From Pantoea sp. alder81 (GTDB lineage: Bacteria > Pseudomonadota > Gammaproteobacteria > Enterobacterales > Enterobacteriaceae), in contig NZ_JAIUDA010000009.1 of NCBI RefSeq assembly GCF_020179835.1, forward strand, positions 1-64,000: a DNA stretch of 64,000 bases. Reading direction: 5' to 3'. The position numbers and the translations under genes were made by a program. Positions 37,251-47,222 of the stretch are shown piece after piece. The notes under the pieces are model-generated. The model was given only the letters and a program-made list of their open reading frames with translations. It ran no database searches and had not been told where the DNA came from. Every line of letters starts with the position of its first letter. Positions within the stretch are counted from its first letter, which is position 1.

Positions 37251-37286
37251 GAAGGCCGGTGCTCTATCCAGCTGAGCTAAGGGCGC
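37210..37286 (-). tRNA. argU: tRNA-Arg(UCU), argU
   Basis: A full cloverleaf: acceptor GCGCCCT, D stem GCTC/GAGC, anticodon loop CTTCTAA (anticodon TCT, decoding AGA/AGG), T arm ACAGG-TTCGAAT-CCTGT, and encoded CCA at the end. Two pairs are not standard: G1 faces U72 and C27 faces U43. Both partners on the 3' side lie in the part likely brought by the phage. A strong promoter is upstream. This rare arginine tRNA is the insertion target of DLP12 in E. coli. Confidence 0.95.
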
Positions 37287-37302
37287 ATAGTGGTTGCGTC
37301 GG

Positions 37303-37330
37303 ATTATACGTTTGCACGCTCTCGCGTCAA
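37303..37330 (-). promoter_or_regulatory. argU promoter
   Basis: Minus-strand TTGACG (37325-37330) and a perfect TATAAT (37303-37308) are separated by 16 bp. The -10 lies 16 bases before the tRNA 5' end. No other feature is visible between here and 37454 except plain intergenic sequence. Confidence 0.85.
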
Positions 37331-37454
37331 CGTTTTTGCCGCCCTGCGGCTCCAGAGTGTTGAATCATTGAACAATTCGTCCTGAAGACCGAGCAGTACG
37401 CCCCATATCGCGCGCCATCCGTCCTCAATACCCATGCCCAACACTCCCCTACCC

Positions 37455-37958
37455 TCAATGCCGCTTACGCCACTCACTCATCGACACCAGGTTACTCACC
37501 TCGCCAGCCTCCCCTTCCAGCTCGATCCCCTGCTGGGTAAACCGCGCATTATACTGCTCACGCAACGCATGCAGCTCCGCACTCTCCGGCTCCAGCTGCC
37601 GCAGAAATCCCAACGCTAACAACAGCTGCTGCCGCGAAATCAGCCCGGAAAATCCAGCTTTGGTCAAAATCCCATGCCAGCGCACTGCGTTCTCGTCGCT
37701 GCCATCGACAATCAACACCTGCCAGATCAGCATCACCGCTGCGCCGTTAGCCAGATGGGTTTCATTATCGCCCGCGATATAATCGGTGAACTCTTTCGCC
37801 GCATCCTTACCCATCAGCGACAGCATCGATTCGACATGCACCGGCGGCAGTTGCAGCCTTTTACTCAGCCCTTGCGCAGCATGGCGCGAACCGGCCGTCA
37901 GCAGTTGAAACCCTACAACAAACACCACCGCCAGCGTGGCGAGTATTAACCAAATCAT
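37455..37958 (-). CDS. yicN: YicN-like inner-membrane protein (DUF1198)
   Basis: A 167-residue protein with one N-terminal membrane helix (MIWLILATLAVVFVVGFQLLT) followed by a helical cytosolic part: VESMLSLMGKDAAKEFTDYI, AAVMLIWQVLIVDGSDENAVRWH, LALGFLRQLEPE. It parallels E. coli YicN (DUF1198) over its length. ATG 37958 matches the E. coli start; a Met four codons earlier is also possible. Function unknown. In E. coli this gene is not beside argU. Confidence 0.75.
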   Translation of the reverse strand: MIWLILATLAVVFVVGFQLLTAGSRHAAQGLSKRLQLPPVHVESMLSLMGKDAAKEFTDYIAGDNETHLANGAAVMLIWQVLIVDGSDENAVRWHGILTKAGFSGLISRQQLLLALGFLRQLEPESAELHALREQYNARFTQQGIELEGEAGEVSNLVSMSEWRKRH

Positions 37959-38134
37959 CACGGCATCCACATAATTTCCTGAGGGACATAATACGCGCTA
38001 AGGCGGTCTCACGTCACTGCGGAAAGTCGTGAAACGCACGGGCGAAATGAATCTCTACCTGACAGCCGGACGCGCTTCTGACAGAATAGGCGCCAATCCC
38101 CGATTTAACTCTCTACAGATGGATTTCCTCTCTG

Positions 38135-39001
38135 ATGGCAGCAAAAATTATTGACGGTAAAACGATTGCGCAGCAGGTGCGCCTTGAGGTTGCCGAAAAA
38201 GTACAGCAGCGTCTGGCAGCCGGTAAACGTGCACCAGGTTTGGCAGTGGTGTTGGTGGGTGAGAACCCCGCTTCGCAGATCTATGTCGCCAGCAAACGTC
38301 GCGCCTGTGATGAAGTGGGCTTTATCTCCCGCTCTTACGATCTGCCTGCGACCACCAGCGAAGCCGAACTGCTGGAACTGATCGATACGCTGAACAATGA
38401 CAGCGAAATCGACGGTATTCTGGTTCAGCTGCCGCTGCCAGCCGGCATCGATAATGTCAAAGTGCTGGAACGTATCGTGCCGGACAAAGATGTCGATGGC
38501 TTCCATCCGTACAACATCGGTCGTCTGTGCCAGCGTGCGCCAAAGCTGCGTCCTTGTACGCCACGCGGCATCGTCACGCTGCTGGAGCGCTACAATATCG
38601 ATACCTACGGCCTGAACGCCGTGGTGGTTGGCGCATCCAATATCGTTGGTCGTCCGATGAGCATGGAGCTGCTGCTGGCGGGCTGCACCACCACCGTTAC
38701 GCACCGTTTCACCAAAGATTTGCGTCATCACGTTGAGCATGCCGATCTGCTGGTGGTGGCGGTTGGTAAACCGGGCTTTATTCCGGGTGACTGGATCAAG
38801 CCAGGCGCGGTGGTGATTGATGTTGGCATCAATCGTCTGGAGAGCGGTAAAGTGGTGGGCGATGTGGATTTCGCGAGTGCTTCTGAGCGTGCGTCTTATA
38901 TCACCCCGGTTCCCGGTGGCGTCGGTCCAATGACTGTCGCAACCCTGATTCAAAATACATTAGTCGCGTGCGAAGAGTATCACGACGTGGAGGAGGCATA
39001 A
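38135..39001 (+). CDS. folD: FolD, methylene-THF dehydrogenase/cyclohydrolase
   Basis: A 288-residue bifunctional enzyme that interconverts 5,10-methylene-THF and 10-formyl-THF with NADP, supplying one-carbon units to purine and formyl-Met synthesis. Signatures: VGENPASQIYVASKRRACDEVG with the catalytic Tyr/Lys, QLPLPAGID, DKDVDGFHPYNIG and PVPGGVGPMTVATLIQNT. It overlaps ybcJ by one base. Confidence 0.97.
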   Translation: MAAKIIDGKTIAQQVRLEVAEKVQQRLAAGKRAPGLAVVLVGENPASQIYVASKRRACDEVGFISRSYDLPATTSEAELLELIDTLNNDSEIDGILVQLPLPAGIDNVKVLERIVPDKDVDGFHPYNIGRLCQRAPKLRPCTPRGIVTLLERYNIDTYGLNAVVVGASNIVGRPMSMELLLAGCTTTVTHRFTKDLRHHVEHADLLVVAVGKPGFIPGDWIKPGAVVIDVGINRLESGKVVGDVDFASASERASYITPVPGGVGPMTVATLIQNTLVACEEYHDVEEA

Positions 39002-39213
39002 TGGCCAGTTTTTCTTTGGGCGAACATGCTCACGTTGATTTGTGTGACCTGCTGAAACTTGAAGGTTGGGTACAGAGCGGTGCGCAGGCAAAAGTGGCCA
39101 TCGCGGATGGCGAAGTGCGTGTTGATGGCGCAATCGAAACGCGTAAGCGCTGCAAGATTGTGGCAGGCCAGACAGTTGAGTTCGCCGGTTTTAAAATTAC
39201 CGTTGTAGCTTAA
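39001..39213 (+). CDS. ybcJ: YbcJ, S4-domain RNA-binding protein
   Basis: A 70-residue S4-like RNA-binding protein (HVDLCDLLKLEGWVQSGAQAKVAIADGEVRVDGAIETRKRCKIVAGQTVEF), thought to contact rRNA. It starts at the folD stop (TAATG), as in E. coli, so the two are co-translated. A strong terminator follows. Confidence 0.95.
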   Translation: MASFSLGEHAHVDLCDLLKLEGWVQSGAQAKVAIADGEVRVDGAIETRKRCKIVAGQTVEFAGFKITVVA

Positions 39214-39230
39214 GCGTTCAGGCAAAGAAA

Positions 39231-39258
39231 AAGGGGCGAACTGTGGTTCGCCCCTTTT
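39231..39258 (+). terminator. Terminator of folD-ybcJ
   Basis: GGGGCGAAC/GTTCGCCCC, nine base pairs with a four-base loop, then TTTT. Confidence 0.9.
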
Positions 39259-39284
39259 GCTATTGTGCAGCCTGGAAAATGAGA

Positions 39285-39385
39285 TACGCATGATTGCGTA
39301 CCCTACAATCTGCGGCTGGTGAATCCAGGTACGCATAAATGCGTACCCTACAATTTTCGGTCTGGGTGCCGATAAACGCGCACCC
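39285..39385. repeat. Three short palindromic repeats between ybcJ and cysS
   Basis: TACGCATGATTGCGTA (39285-39300), GTACGCATAAATGCGTAC (39329-39346) and a degenerate GGGTGC...GCACCC (39364-39385). The first two are followed by CCTACAAT. They belong to a family with copies at 44024, 44095 and 62264. These are REP-like units at gene ends. Confidence 0.75.
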
Positions 39386-39392
39386 GACGATA

Positions 39393-40778
39393 TTACTTAC
39401 GACGCCAGCTCGAACCCTGCGGACCATCTTCCACAATCACGCCCAGCTCGTTCAGCTTGTCACGCGCAATATCCGCCTGTGCCCAATCTTTTGCGGCACG
39501 CGCATCAGAACGCGCTTTGACCCAATGCTCGATTTCCGCCACTTCGTCATCATTCACCTGCGCACTGCTCTGCAGGAACTGCTCTGGATCCTGTTGCAGG
39601 ATGCCGAGCACGTTCGCCAACTGACGCAGTTTCGCAGCCAGCGCATCTGCAGCCGCTTTATCTTCGGTTTTCAGGCGATTGACTTCACGCGCCATGTCGA
39701 AGAATGCCGAGTAAGCTTCCGGCGTGTTGAAGTCGTCATCCATTGCGGTACGGAAGCGCGCTTCAAACTCTTCGCCGCCTGCTGGCGTGGCGCTGGCATC
39801 GGTATGACGCAGCGCGGTGTAAAGACGCTCCAGTGCCGCACGTGCCTGATTAAGGTTATCTTCGCCATAGTTAAGCTGGCTGCGATAGTGGCCCGACATC
39901 AGGAAGTAACGCACGGTTTCGGCATCGTAATGCTTAAGCACGTCACGCACGGTGAAGAAGTTGCCGAGCGATTTCGACATCTTCTCGCGGTCGATCATCA
40001 CCATACCGGAGTGCATCCAGTAGTTGACGTACTCGCCATCGTGCGCACAGGTTGACTGCGCCACTTCGTTTTCATGGTGCGGGAACATCAGATCCGATCC
40101 GCCGCCGTGGATATCGAAGTGGTTGCCGAGCTGTTTGCAGTTCATCGCAGAACACTCGATGTGCCAGCCCGGACGACCGTTGCCCCACGGCGAATTCCAC
40201 GCGGGCTCGTTAGGTTTGGACATTTTCCACAACACGAAGTCCATCGGGTTGCGTTTGATTTCGGTGATTTCAACGCGCGCGCCCGCCTGCAGCTGAGTAA
40301 GATCCTGACGTGACAGCACGCCGTAACCTTTGTCACTCAGCACATCGAACATCACGTCGCCGTTGTCCGCCACATAAGCGTGCTTACGCTCGATTAAACG
40401 CTCGACCAGTTCGATGATTTCAGGGATATGGCGCGTGGCACGCGGCTCCAGATCCGGCGGTAGAATGCCCAATGCGTCAAAATCTTTGTGCATTTCAGCG
40501 ATCATACGGTTGGTCAGCGTTTCGATGCTCTCACCGTTCTCGTTGGCACGATTGATGATCTTGTCTTCAATATCGGTAATGTTACGCACATATTTGAGCT
40601 GATAGCCCACATAGCGCAGATAACGTGACACCACATCAAATGCAACGAAGGTACGCCCATGACCGATATGACAAAGGTCATAAACCGTAATTCCACAGAC
40701 GTACATGCCGATCTGACCAGCGTGGATCGGTTTGAATTCCTCTTTCTGACGGCTCAGGGTGTTATAGATCTTCAGCAT
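39393..40778 (-). CDS. cysS: CysS, cysteinyl-tRNA synthetase
   Basis: A 461-residue class I synthetase that charges tRNA-Cys. The HIGH motif is HIGHGRT near residue 37 and the KMSKS motif is EKMSKSLGN near 266. Cys28 in VCGITVY and the CSAMN segment are zinc ligands. Same length as E. coli CysS. It is read convergently with ybcJ and divergently from ppiB. Confidence 0.97.
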   Translation of the reverse strand: MLKIYNTLSRQKEEFKPIHAGQIGMYVCGITVYDLCHIGHGRTFVAFDVVSRYLRYVGYQLKYVRNITDIEDKIINRANENGESIETLTNRMIAEMHKDFDALGILPPDLEPRATRHIPEIIELVERLIERKHAYVADNGDVMFDVLSDKGYGVLSRQDLTQLQAGARVEITEIKRNPMDFVLWKMSKPNEPAWNSPWGNGRPGWHIECSAMNCKQLGNHFDIHGGGSDLMFPHHENEVAQSTCAHDGEYVNYWMHSGMVMIDREKMSKSLGNFFTVRDVLKHYDAETVRYFLMSGHYRSQLNYGEDNLNQARAALERLYTALRHTDASATPAGGEEFEARFRTAMDDDFNTPEAYSAFFDMAREVNRLKTEDKAAADALAAKLRQLANVLGILQQDPEQFLQSSAQVNDDEVAEIEHWVKARSDARAAKDWAQADIARDKLNELGVIVEDGPQGSSWRRK

Positions 40779-40996
40779 TGAACGATTCCGTTATTTACGT
40801 TTGCGGGATACGCCTTTCCGGCGTAGCTGGGTATTGTGCCGTATTTTTCTCAGTTGTGCATCGCTCGCTTACCTTCTGTGGCTGCCTTACTGACGAGCCA
40901 TCGGAATTTGTGATATAAGAGGCGTCTACAAAAATGCCCCGCCGCTTAGCAGGCGCGGCAGTTGATACTGACGACACCCGTAACAGGACGAATATA

Positions 40997-41490
<494 letters not shown>

Positions 41491-41491
<1 letters not shown>

Positions 41492-42207
41492 TGTCGCGCA
41501 CGCTGTTTATCGCAGATTTGCATCTGTGCACAGAAGAACCGGCAATTACTGCCGGTTTTCTGCATTTTTTGCAGGGTGAAGCGCGTGATTGCGATGCGCT
41601 TTACATCCTCGGCGATCTGTTTGAAGCCTGGATTGGTGATGACGATCCCAATCCGCTGCATCGCGAAATCGCCGCGGCACTGAAAGCCCTGCCGATCCCC
41701 AAATTCTTTATCCATGGCAATCGAGACTTCCTGCTCGGTAAACGCTTTGCGCGTGAAAGCGGTATGACGTTGCTGCCGGAAGAGCAAGTGCTCAGCCTGT
41801 ACGGCCATCGCGTGCTGATCATGCACGGCGATACTTTATGTACTGACGATGAAGGCTATCTACGCTTCCGCGCCAAAGTGCATCAGCGCTGGTTGCAGCG
41901 TCTGTTCCTCGCCCTGCCGTTGCGGATTCGCATGCGCATTGCCGCACGTATGCGCGCCGACAGCAAGCAAGCCAACCAGCACAAGTCGATGAGCATCATG
42001 GATGTTAATCAGCAAGCCGTGATCGATACGATGACGCGCCAGCAGGTGCGGATTCTGATTCACGGGCATACTCACCGTCCGGCGGTGCATGAGCTGATTG
42101 TGCAAGGTGAAAGCGCCCAGCGCGTGGTGCTCGGTGCCTGGCATGAAAATGGCTCGATGATTCAGGTCGATGCCGATGGCGTGCAGCTGATCGAATTTCC
42201 GTTTTAA
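41491..42207 (+). CDS. lpxH: LpxH, UDP-2,3-diacylglucosamine hydrolase
   Basis: A 238-residue metallophosphatase making lipid X for lipid A at the inner membrane. The metal motifs are all visible: ADLHL, GDLFEAWIGDD, HGNRDFLLG, MHGDTLCTDD and HGHTHRPAVH. Starts on the ppiB stop codon, so the pair forms an operon as in E. coli. Confidence 0.96.
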
Positions 42208-42307
42208 AATCGAATCCTAAATAGTCGGGCGCAACCGGGCTCGACACTCAGCGGGATGAAGATTCATCATCTGACCATCCTGACGCATCATTGCCCGTAT
42301 TCCGGCT

Positions 42308-42323
42308 ACGCAACCGTTTTCCT
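42308..42323 (+). promoter_or_regulatory. PurR operator upstream of purEK
   Basis: ACGCAACCGTTTTCCT matches the PurR box of the E. coli purE promoter (consensus ACGCAAACGTTTNCNT). It lies 85 bases before purE and should bring repression by PurR with hypoxanthine or guanine. Confidence 0.85.
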
Positions 42324-42408
42324 TGCTCTCTTCTCATGCTATTCTCTGTGCCCTTCTTTACCTGCCCGCCCGGCCAGGTTCGTTTGACTATTCACAGGAG
42401 TTGACCGC

Positions 42409-42918
42409 ATGTCATCCAACGCCACCCCGGCTCGTATCGCCATCGTCATGGGTTCTAAAAGTGACTGGGCTACCATGCAGTTCGCCGAGGAAATTCTTAA
42501 CAGCCTGGATGTTCCGTTCCACGTTGAAGTGGTCTCTGCTCACCGTACGCCAGACAAACTGTTCAGCTTTGCCGAAACTGCCGCAGATAACGGTTTCCAC
42601 GTGATCATCGCGGGTGCTGGCGGTGCTGCGCATCTGCCGGGCATGATTGCTGCCAAAACGCTGGTGCCGGTGCTGGGCGTGCCAGTACAAAGCGCCGCGC
42701 TGAGCGGTGTGGATAGCCTCTACTCCATCGTGCAGATGCCGCGCGGTATTCCAGTAGGCACATTGGCGATCGGTAAAGCCGGTGCGGCTAACGCGGCGCT
42801 GTTGGCGGCACAGATTCTGGCGGTGCATGACAAAGAGCTGGCGGCGCGTCTCGCCACCTGGCGTCAAACCCAGACTGATGAAGTGCTGAACAACCCAGAT
42901 CCGCGGGTGGATGCATGA
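42409..42918 (+). CDS. purE: PurE, N5-CAIR mutase
   Basis: A 169-residue class I PurE that moves the carboxyl of N5-CAIR to C4 in purine synthesis. MGSKSDWATM, VSAHRTPD, IAGAGGAAHLPGMIAA and PVLGVPVQS are the active-site loops. It overlaps purK by four bases. Confidence 0.97.
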   Translation: MSSNATPARIAIVMGSKSDWATMQFAEEILNSLDVPFHVEVVSAHRTPDKLFSFAETAADNGFHVIIAGAGGAAHLPGMIAAKTLVPVLGVPVQSAALSGVDSLYSIVQMPRGIPVGTLAIGKAGAANAALLAAQILAVHDKELAARLATWRQTQTDEVLNNPDPRVDA

Positions 42919-43979
42919 AACCGGTTTGCGTACTCGGCAACGGTCAGTTAGGCCGTATGCTGCGCCAGGCGGGTGAACCGCTGGGCATCGCGGTGTATCC
43001 GGTGGGTCTGGATGCCGAACCTTCTGCCCTGCCGATCGCCGAAAGTGTGATCACCGCAGAGATCGAGCGCTGGCCGGAAACCGCGTTAACGCGCGAGCTG
43101 GCGTTGCACCCAGCATTTGTGAACCGCGATATCTTCCCGCGTCTGGCCGATCGCCTGACGCAGAAACAGCTGCTCGATCAGCTGAACCTGGCAACGGCGC
43201 CATGGCAGCTGCTGGCAGATAAAGCTGATTGGCCGCAGGTGTTCAGCTCGCTGGGTGAGCTGGCGATTGTGAAACGTCGCACCGGCGGTTATGACGGTCG
43301 CGGTCAGTGGCGTTTGCGCGCCAACGAGACCGATTCGCTGCCGGATGAGTGCTACGGCGAATGCATCGTTGAGCAGGGCATCAACTTCAGCGGTGAAGTG
43401 TCGCTGGTCGGTGCGCGCGGTCAGGATGGCACCACGGTGTTCTATCCGCTGACGCATAACCTGCATCAGGACGGCATTCTGCGCACCAGCGTGGCGTTCC
43501 CACAGGCCGATGCTGCGCAACAGCAGCAGGCGGAAGCGATGCTCAGCGCGATCATGCATGAGCTGAAATACGTGGGTGTGATGGCGATGGAGTGTTTCAT
43601 CACGCCAGAAGGCCTGCTGATCAACGAACTGGCGCCGCGCGTGCACAACAGCGGTCACTGGACGCAGAACGGCGCGTCCATCAGCCAGTTTGAGCTGCAT
43701 CTGCGTGCGGTGCTGGGTCTGGCGCTGCCGAAGCCGGTGGTGTTTGCGCCATCGGTGATGGTGAACCTGATTGGCACCGACGTGAATGTTGCCTGGCTGC
43801 AACAGCCGCTGGTGCATCTGCACTGGTATGACAAAGAAGTGCGTCCGGGCCGTAAGGTGGGGCACTTGAATCTCACCGACAGCGATCAGGCACGCCTTGC
43901 GGCGGCGCTGAACGCGCTGGTGCCGCTGCTGCCGGAAGAGTATGCCAGCGGAATTGCCTGGGCCGTTGAGAAGCTTTGA
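42915..43979 (+). CDS. purK: PurK, N5-CAIR synthetase
   Basis: A 354-residue ATP-grasp enzyme forming N5-CAIR from AIR, bicarbonate and ATP. LGNGQLGRML opens the N-terminal domain; VKRRTGGYDGRGQW and NELAPRVHNSGHWT are ATP-grasp motifs. Co-translated with purE. A short GC-rich dyad (GGCCGC/GCGGCC) just after the stop may terminate the operon. Confidence 0.96.
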   Translation: MKPVCVLGNGQLGRMLRQAGEPLGIAVYPVGLDAEPSALPIAESVITAEIERWPETALTRELALHPAFVNRDIFPRLADRLTQKQLLDQLNLATAPWQLLADKADWPQVFSSLGELAIVKRRTGGYDGRGQWRLRANETDSLPDECYGECIVEQGINFSGEVSLVGARGQDGTTVFYPLTHNLHQDGILRTSVAFPQADAAQQQQAEAMLSAIMHELKYVGVMAMECFITPEGLLINELAPRVHNSGHWTQNGASISQFELHLRAVLGLALPKPVVFAPSVMVNLIGTDVNVAWLQQPLVHLHWYDKEVRPGRKVGHLNLTDSDQARLAAALNALVPLLPEEYASGIAWAVEKL

Positions 43980-44023
43980 ATGAAAAGGCCGCGCAAGCGG
44001 CCTTAAATTTGTGTTGTTTTCCA

Positions 44024-44114
44024 GGGGCGCATAAATGCGTCCCCTACGAAATAATGCTGCCTTTGACTCCCCTGCAGATTCGATGCCATCGTAGGGGCGG
44101 CATTCATGCCGCCC
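44024..44114. repeat. Two inverted palindromic repeats between purK and ybbP
   Basis: GGGGCGCATAAATGCGTCCCC (44024-44044) followed by TAC, and GGGCGGCATTCATGCCGCCC (44095-44114), preceded by GTAG, so the two stand in opposite orientation. The second has perfect nine-base arms. They lie in the 140-base gap between convergent genes. Confidence 0.75.
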
Positions 44115-44121
44115 ATTACCT

Positions 44122-46539
44122 TCAAGCCGCTTCAAACCGCTTAAACAGCGCCTTCCCTTTCAGCAGTCGCACGCCCAGCCAGCCGCCGCACAGTGACAAC
44201 AGCAGTGCGCCGCAAATAGGCAACGCAATCCACAGCGTCCAGTCTGGCTCCCACGGGAAATCGAAGATCTTACGCTGTAATCCCCACAGCGCCGCTTCTG
44301 CGCCCAGTGCCGCCGCGATCCCTGACACCACGCCAAGCAAGGCAAACTCGCACCACAGCGTGCCGCGCAGCAGGCGTTTACTCGCACCCAGCGTGCGATA
44401 CACCACCAGCTCTTGCCTGCGCTGTCGCATACCGACCTGAATCTGTGCCAGCAGCAGCAGTACACCGCAGGCCGTCACCAATACCACCATGATCTCCAGT
44501 GCCTGACTTACCTGCGCCAGTACCAGACCGATCTGTTTCAGCATGCTGCCGACATCCAGCAAGCTCAGCGTCGGGAAGGCACGATTGAGCTGGGCCAACA
44601 GCGCCGGATTGCTGTCCATGCGGAAGCTGGTCAGCCAGGTTTGCGGCTGTTGGTCCAGCGCGCCTGGCGGGAAGATAAAGAAGAAATTCGGCCGCAGACT
44701 CTCCCAATCCACTTTGCGCAGGCTGGTGACTTTGGCGCTGAACTGCTGGGTATCACCGCTGAAGGTCAGGGTATCGCCGAGCTTCAGTCCAAGGCGATCC
44801 GCCAGCTCCACTTCCATCGACACTTCACCGGCTTTCGGCGGCCAGCTTCCGGCCAGCAGCGGATTGTGATCCGGTCGCTCCGATTGCCACGTCAGATTGA
44901 GTTCGCGGTTCAGCGCGTTATCCATCTTCGGATCGGCTTCTTTGCCGTTCAATTCGGTAAGACGCGCACGCACAATCGGATAGTAGGATTCCGGTTTAAC
45001 CTGATGCTGATTGAGGAAGTCGCGCACCTGCGGCACCTGTTCCTGCGTCATGTTGAGCAGGAAGTAGTTCGGCGCATCCGGCGGCAACTGCTGCTGCCAG
45101 CGATCCAGCAGATCGCCGCGCATCACCAGCAGTAATGCCAGCAGCATGAAAGAGAGCGAAAATGCCGCCAGCTGGCTCAGCGTCATCACCGGCTGTCTTA
45201 GCAGACGGTTGATTGCCAGACGCATCGCCAGATTGCGCACCACCAGCTTACGCAGCAGCAACAGCGTGCCCCAGCCGAGCAGTGACAACAGCAGCGCCAG
45301 CATTACCACGCCCGCCAGCAGCGCCCACAGCATTTTGCTGCCACCCATCAATAATGCCAGCAGGCCAACCACCACCAGCGCCATCGCAGGCAGATAAAAC
45401 CGCAGCGGCCAGACGTTCGCCACCGCATCGCGCCGGAGCACACGCAGCGGCTGAGTCGCCATCAGCAGGCGATACGGGCGTAATCCCACCAGCAGCGAAA
45501 TCACAAACATCGCGCCAATCGCCCACAGCCACGGCCAGAAGCTGGCGGCAGGTAACGCGGCGGGCAGCACCGGTTTGAGCATCGCCAGCAGGATGATCTC
45601 AATCCCCTGCCCCAGCACGCTGCCTGCGATGGCCGCCAGCAGCAGCACCGCCAGCCACTGGCCGATGATCAGCCGTTGCAAGGCGTTGCGCGTCGCGCCC
45701 AGGGTTTTCAGCACTGCAACCAGATCGTAGCGGCTGCGGCAGTAATGGCTCATCGCCACTGCCACGGCAGCAATCGCCAGCATCAGCGTCAGCAGTGCTG
45801 ATAACAGGAGGAATTGCTGGGCGCGCTGCATCGAGCGACCCAGCGCATCTTCGGAGTTTTCGACGCTGATCCAGCGCTCACCGGCTTTTAACTGCGGCTG
45901 GATCCAGCTGTCATAACGCGCCAGCGGAGCCGGATCGCCGGAGAACTTGTAGCGCCAGCTGAGTCGGCTACCGGGCTGAATGGCACCGGTTTTATCGACA
46001 TCCGCGAGGTTCATCAGCAGGCGTGGCGCGGTCTGGAACGGATTAAAGCCGCCATCCGGCTCCTGTATCACTTCACCGGCAATACGCAGCGTGGTGTCAC
46101 CCACATCGACGTTGTCGCCGACTTTGAGGTTAAGCAGCGCCAGCAGTCGCGGCGCGGCCAGCACCGTGCCCGCCTGCGGTTTTAATCCCGGCGGATCGGT
46201 CTGCAAAGTGCCGAACATCGGATAGGCATCGTCCACCGCTTTTACATCCGCCAGCTGCGGCGTTTGATCGGCGAAGGTCATGGTCATAAAACTGAGCTGA
46301 CGACTGACCGAGAGCCCTTCATCGCGTGCTTTGTTCAACCAGGCTTCCGGCGCGGGCGCACTGCTGCGCAGGGTGCGATCGCCTGCCATAAAATCACGGC
46401 TCTGCTGACTCAGCCCTTTTTCCATGCGATCGCTGATCGAGCCCAGCGCCAGCACGCAGGCCACCGCCAGCGTCAGCGCCAGCCAGACAATCAGCAGCGA
46501 CGGCGAGCGCCATTCACGCCAGAACCAGCGCCAAATCAT
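44122..46539 (-). CDS. ybbP: YbbP, ABC transporter permease (FtsX-like)
   Basis: An 805-residue inner-membrane permease of the MacB/FtsX type, with an N-terminal membrane helix, large periplasmic regions and two membrane blocks (LLLSALLTLMLAIAAVAVAMS..., LRLL...LLLALLLVMRG; then IMVVLVTACGVLLLLAQIQ). Partner of YbbA. ATG 46539 overlaps the ybbA stop and has GGGAGGA before it. The substrate is unknown; in E. coli the operon lies beside tesA. Confidence 0.9.
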   Translation of the reverse strand: MIWRWFWREWRSPSLLIVWLALTLAVACVLALGSISDRMEKGLSQQSRDFMAGDRTLRSSAPAPEAWLNKARDEGLSVSRQLSFMTMTFADQTPQLADVKAVDDAYPMFGTLQTDPPGLKPQAGTVLAAPRLLALLNLKVGDNVDVGDTTLRIAGEVIQEPDGGFNPFQTAPRLLMNLADVDKTGAIQPGSRLSWRYKFSGDPAPLARYDSWIQPQLKAGERWISVENSEDALGRSMQRAQQFLLLSALLTLMLAIAAVAVAMSHYCRSRYDLVAVLKTLGATRNALQRLIIGQWLAVLLLAAIAGSVLGQGIEIILLAMLKPVLPAALPAASFWPWLWAIGAMFVISLLVGLRPYRLLMATQPLRVLRRDAVANVWPLRFYLPAMALVVVGLLALLMGGSKMLWALLAGVVMLALLLSLLGWGTLLLLRKLVVRNLAMRLAINRLLRQPVMTLSQLAAFSLSFMLLALLLVMRGDLLDRWQQQLPPDAPNYFLLNMTQEQVPQVRDFLNQHQVKPESYYPIVRARLTELNGKEADPKMDNALNRELNLTWQSERPDHNPLLAGSWPPKAGEVSMEVELADRLGLKLGDTLTFSGDTQQFSAKVTSLRKVDWESLRPNFFFIFPPGALDQQPQTWLTSFRMDSNPALLAQLNRAFPTLSLLDVGSMLKQIGLVLAQVSQALEIMVVLVTACGVLLLLAQIQVGMRQRRQELVVYRTLGASKRLLRGTLWCEFALLGVVSGIAAALGAEAALWGLQRKIFDFPWEPDWTLWIALPICGALLLSLCGGWLGVRLLKGKALFKRFEAA

Positions 46540-47222
46540 GTCTCCTCCCACAGCTTGCCGTCGCGCAGTCGCAGCCGACGATCACAGCGCGCCGCCAGTT
46601 GCTCATCGTGCGTCACCAGAACCAGCGTGGTGGCGAAATCGCGGTTGAGGGAGAAAAGTAAGTCGGCGATGCGATCGCCAGTTTTGCGATCCAGGTTGCC
46701 GGTCGGTTCATCGGCGAACAGCAAACCAGGACGGCCGCTAAACGCACGCGCCAGTGCCACACGCTGTTGTTCCCCGCCGGAAAGCTGCGCGGGCAGATGA
46801 TGCAGACGATCTTTTAAACCGAGCTGAGTCAGCAGATCGACTGATTGCGCGCGGCTGTCACGATCGCTGTCACCGCGCAGCAAGGCGGGCAGCTGCACGT
46901 TCTCCAGCGCGTTGAGCGTCGGCACCAGCATAAAGGACTGGAACACAAAGCCCACTTCCCGCGCGCGCAACGCGGCACGTTGCTCTTCGTTCATATTATG
47001 CAGCGGCTGACCGAGCAGATTGACCTCGCCGCTGCTGCCATCGTCCAGCCCGGCCAGAATGCCCAGCAATGTGGATTTGCCGGAACCCGATTCGCCAATC
47101 AGCGCGATGGTCTCAGCTGGTTTGACAACCAGCTCAACTCCGGTAAGGATGGTCAGCTGATGCTCTCCCTGACCGACGGACTTAGTAAGATGATGAACTG
47201 CAACAATGTTTTCCGCTGGCAT
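46536..47222 (-). CDS. ybbA: YbbA, ABC transporter ATP-binding protein
   Basis: A 228-residue ABC ATPase: Walker A GESGSGKST, signature LSGGEQQRVALARAF, Walker B LLFADEPTGNLD, and a final H-loop VTHD. It energises YbbP. The start region overlaps the 5' end of tesA on the other strand by 33 bases, as in E. coli. Confidence 0.95.
   Translation of the reverse strand: MPAENIVAVHHLTKSVGQGEHQLTILTGVELVVKPAETIALIGESGSGKSTLLGILAGLDDGSSGEVNLLGQPLHNMNEEQRAALRAREVGFVFQSFMLVPTLNALENVQLPALLRGDSDRDSRAQSVDLLTQLGLKDRLHHLPAQLSGGEQQRVALARAFSGRPGLLFADEPTGNLDRKTGDRIADLLFSLNRDFATTLVLVTHDEQLAARCDRRLRLRDGKLWEET

Noticed and set aside
38105..38953. Open frame of 282 codons on the minus strand
   Set aside because: Antisense to folD; shadow composition.
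39339..40055. Open frame of 238 codons on the plus strand
   Set aside because: It is antisense to cysS, whose motifs and length are complete; the frame has the composition of a shadow.
43086..44135. Open frame of 349 codons on the minus strand
   Set aside because: Antisense to purK, very rich in His, Arg and Gln; no ribosome-binding site.
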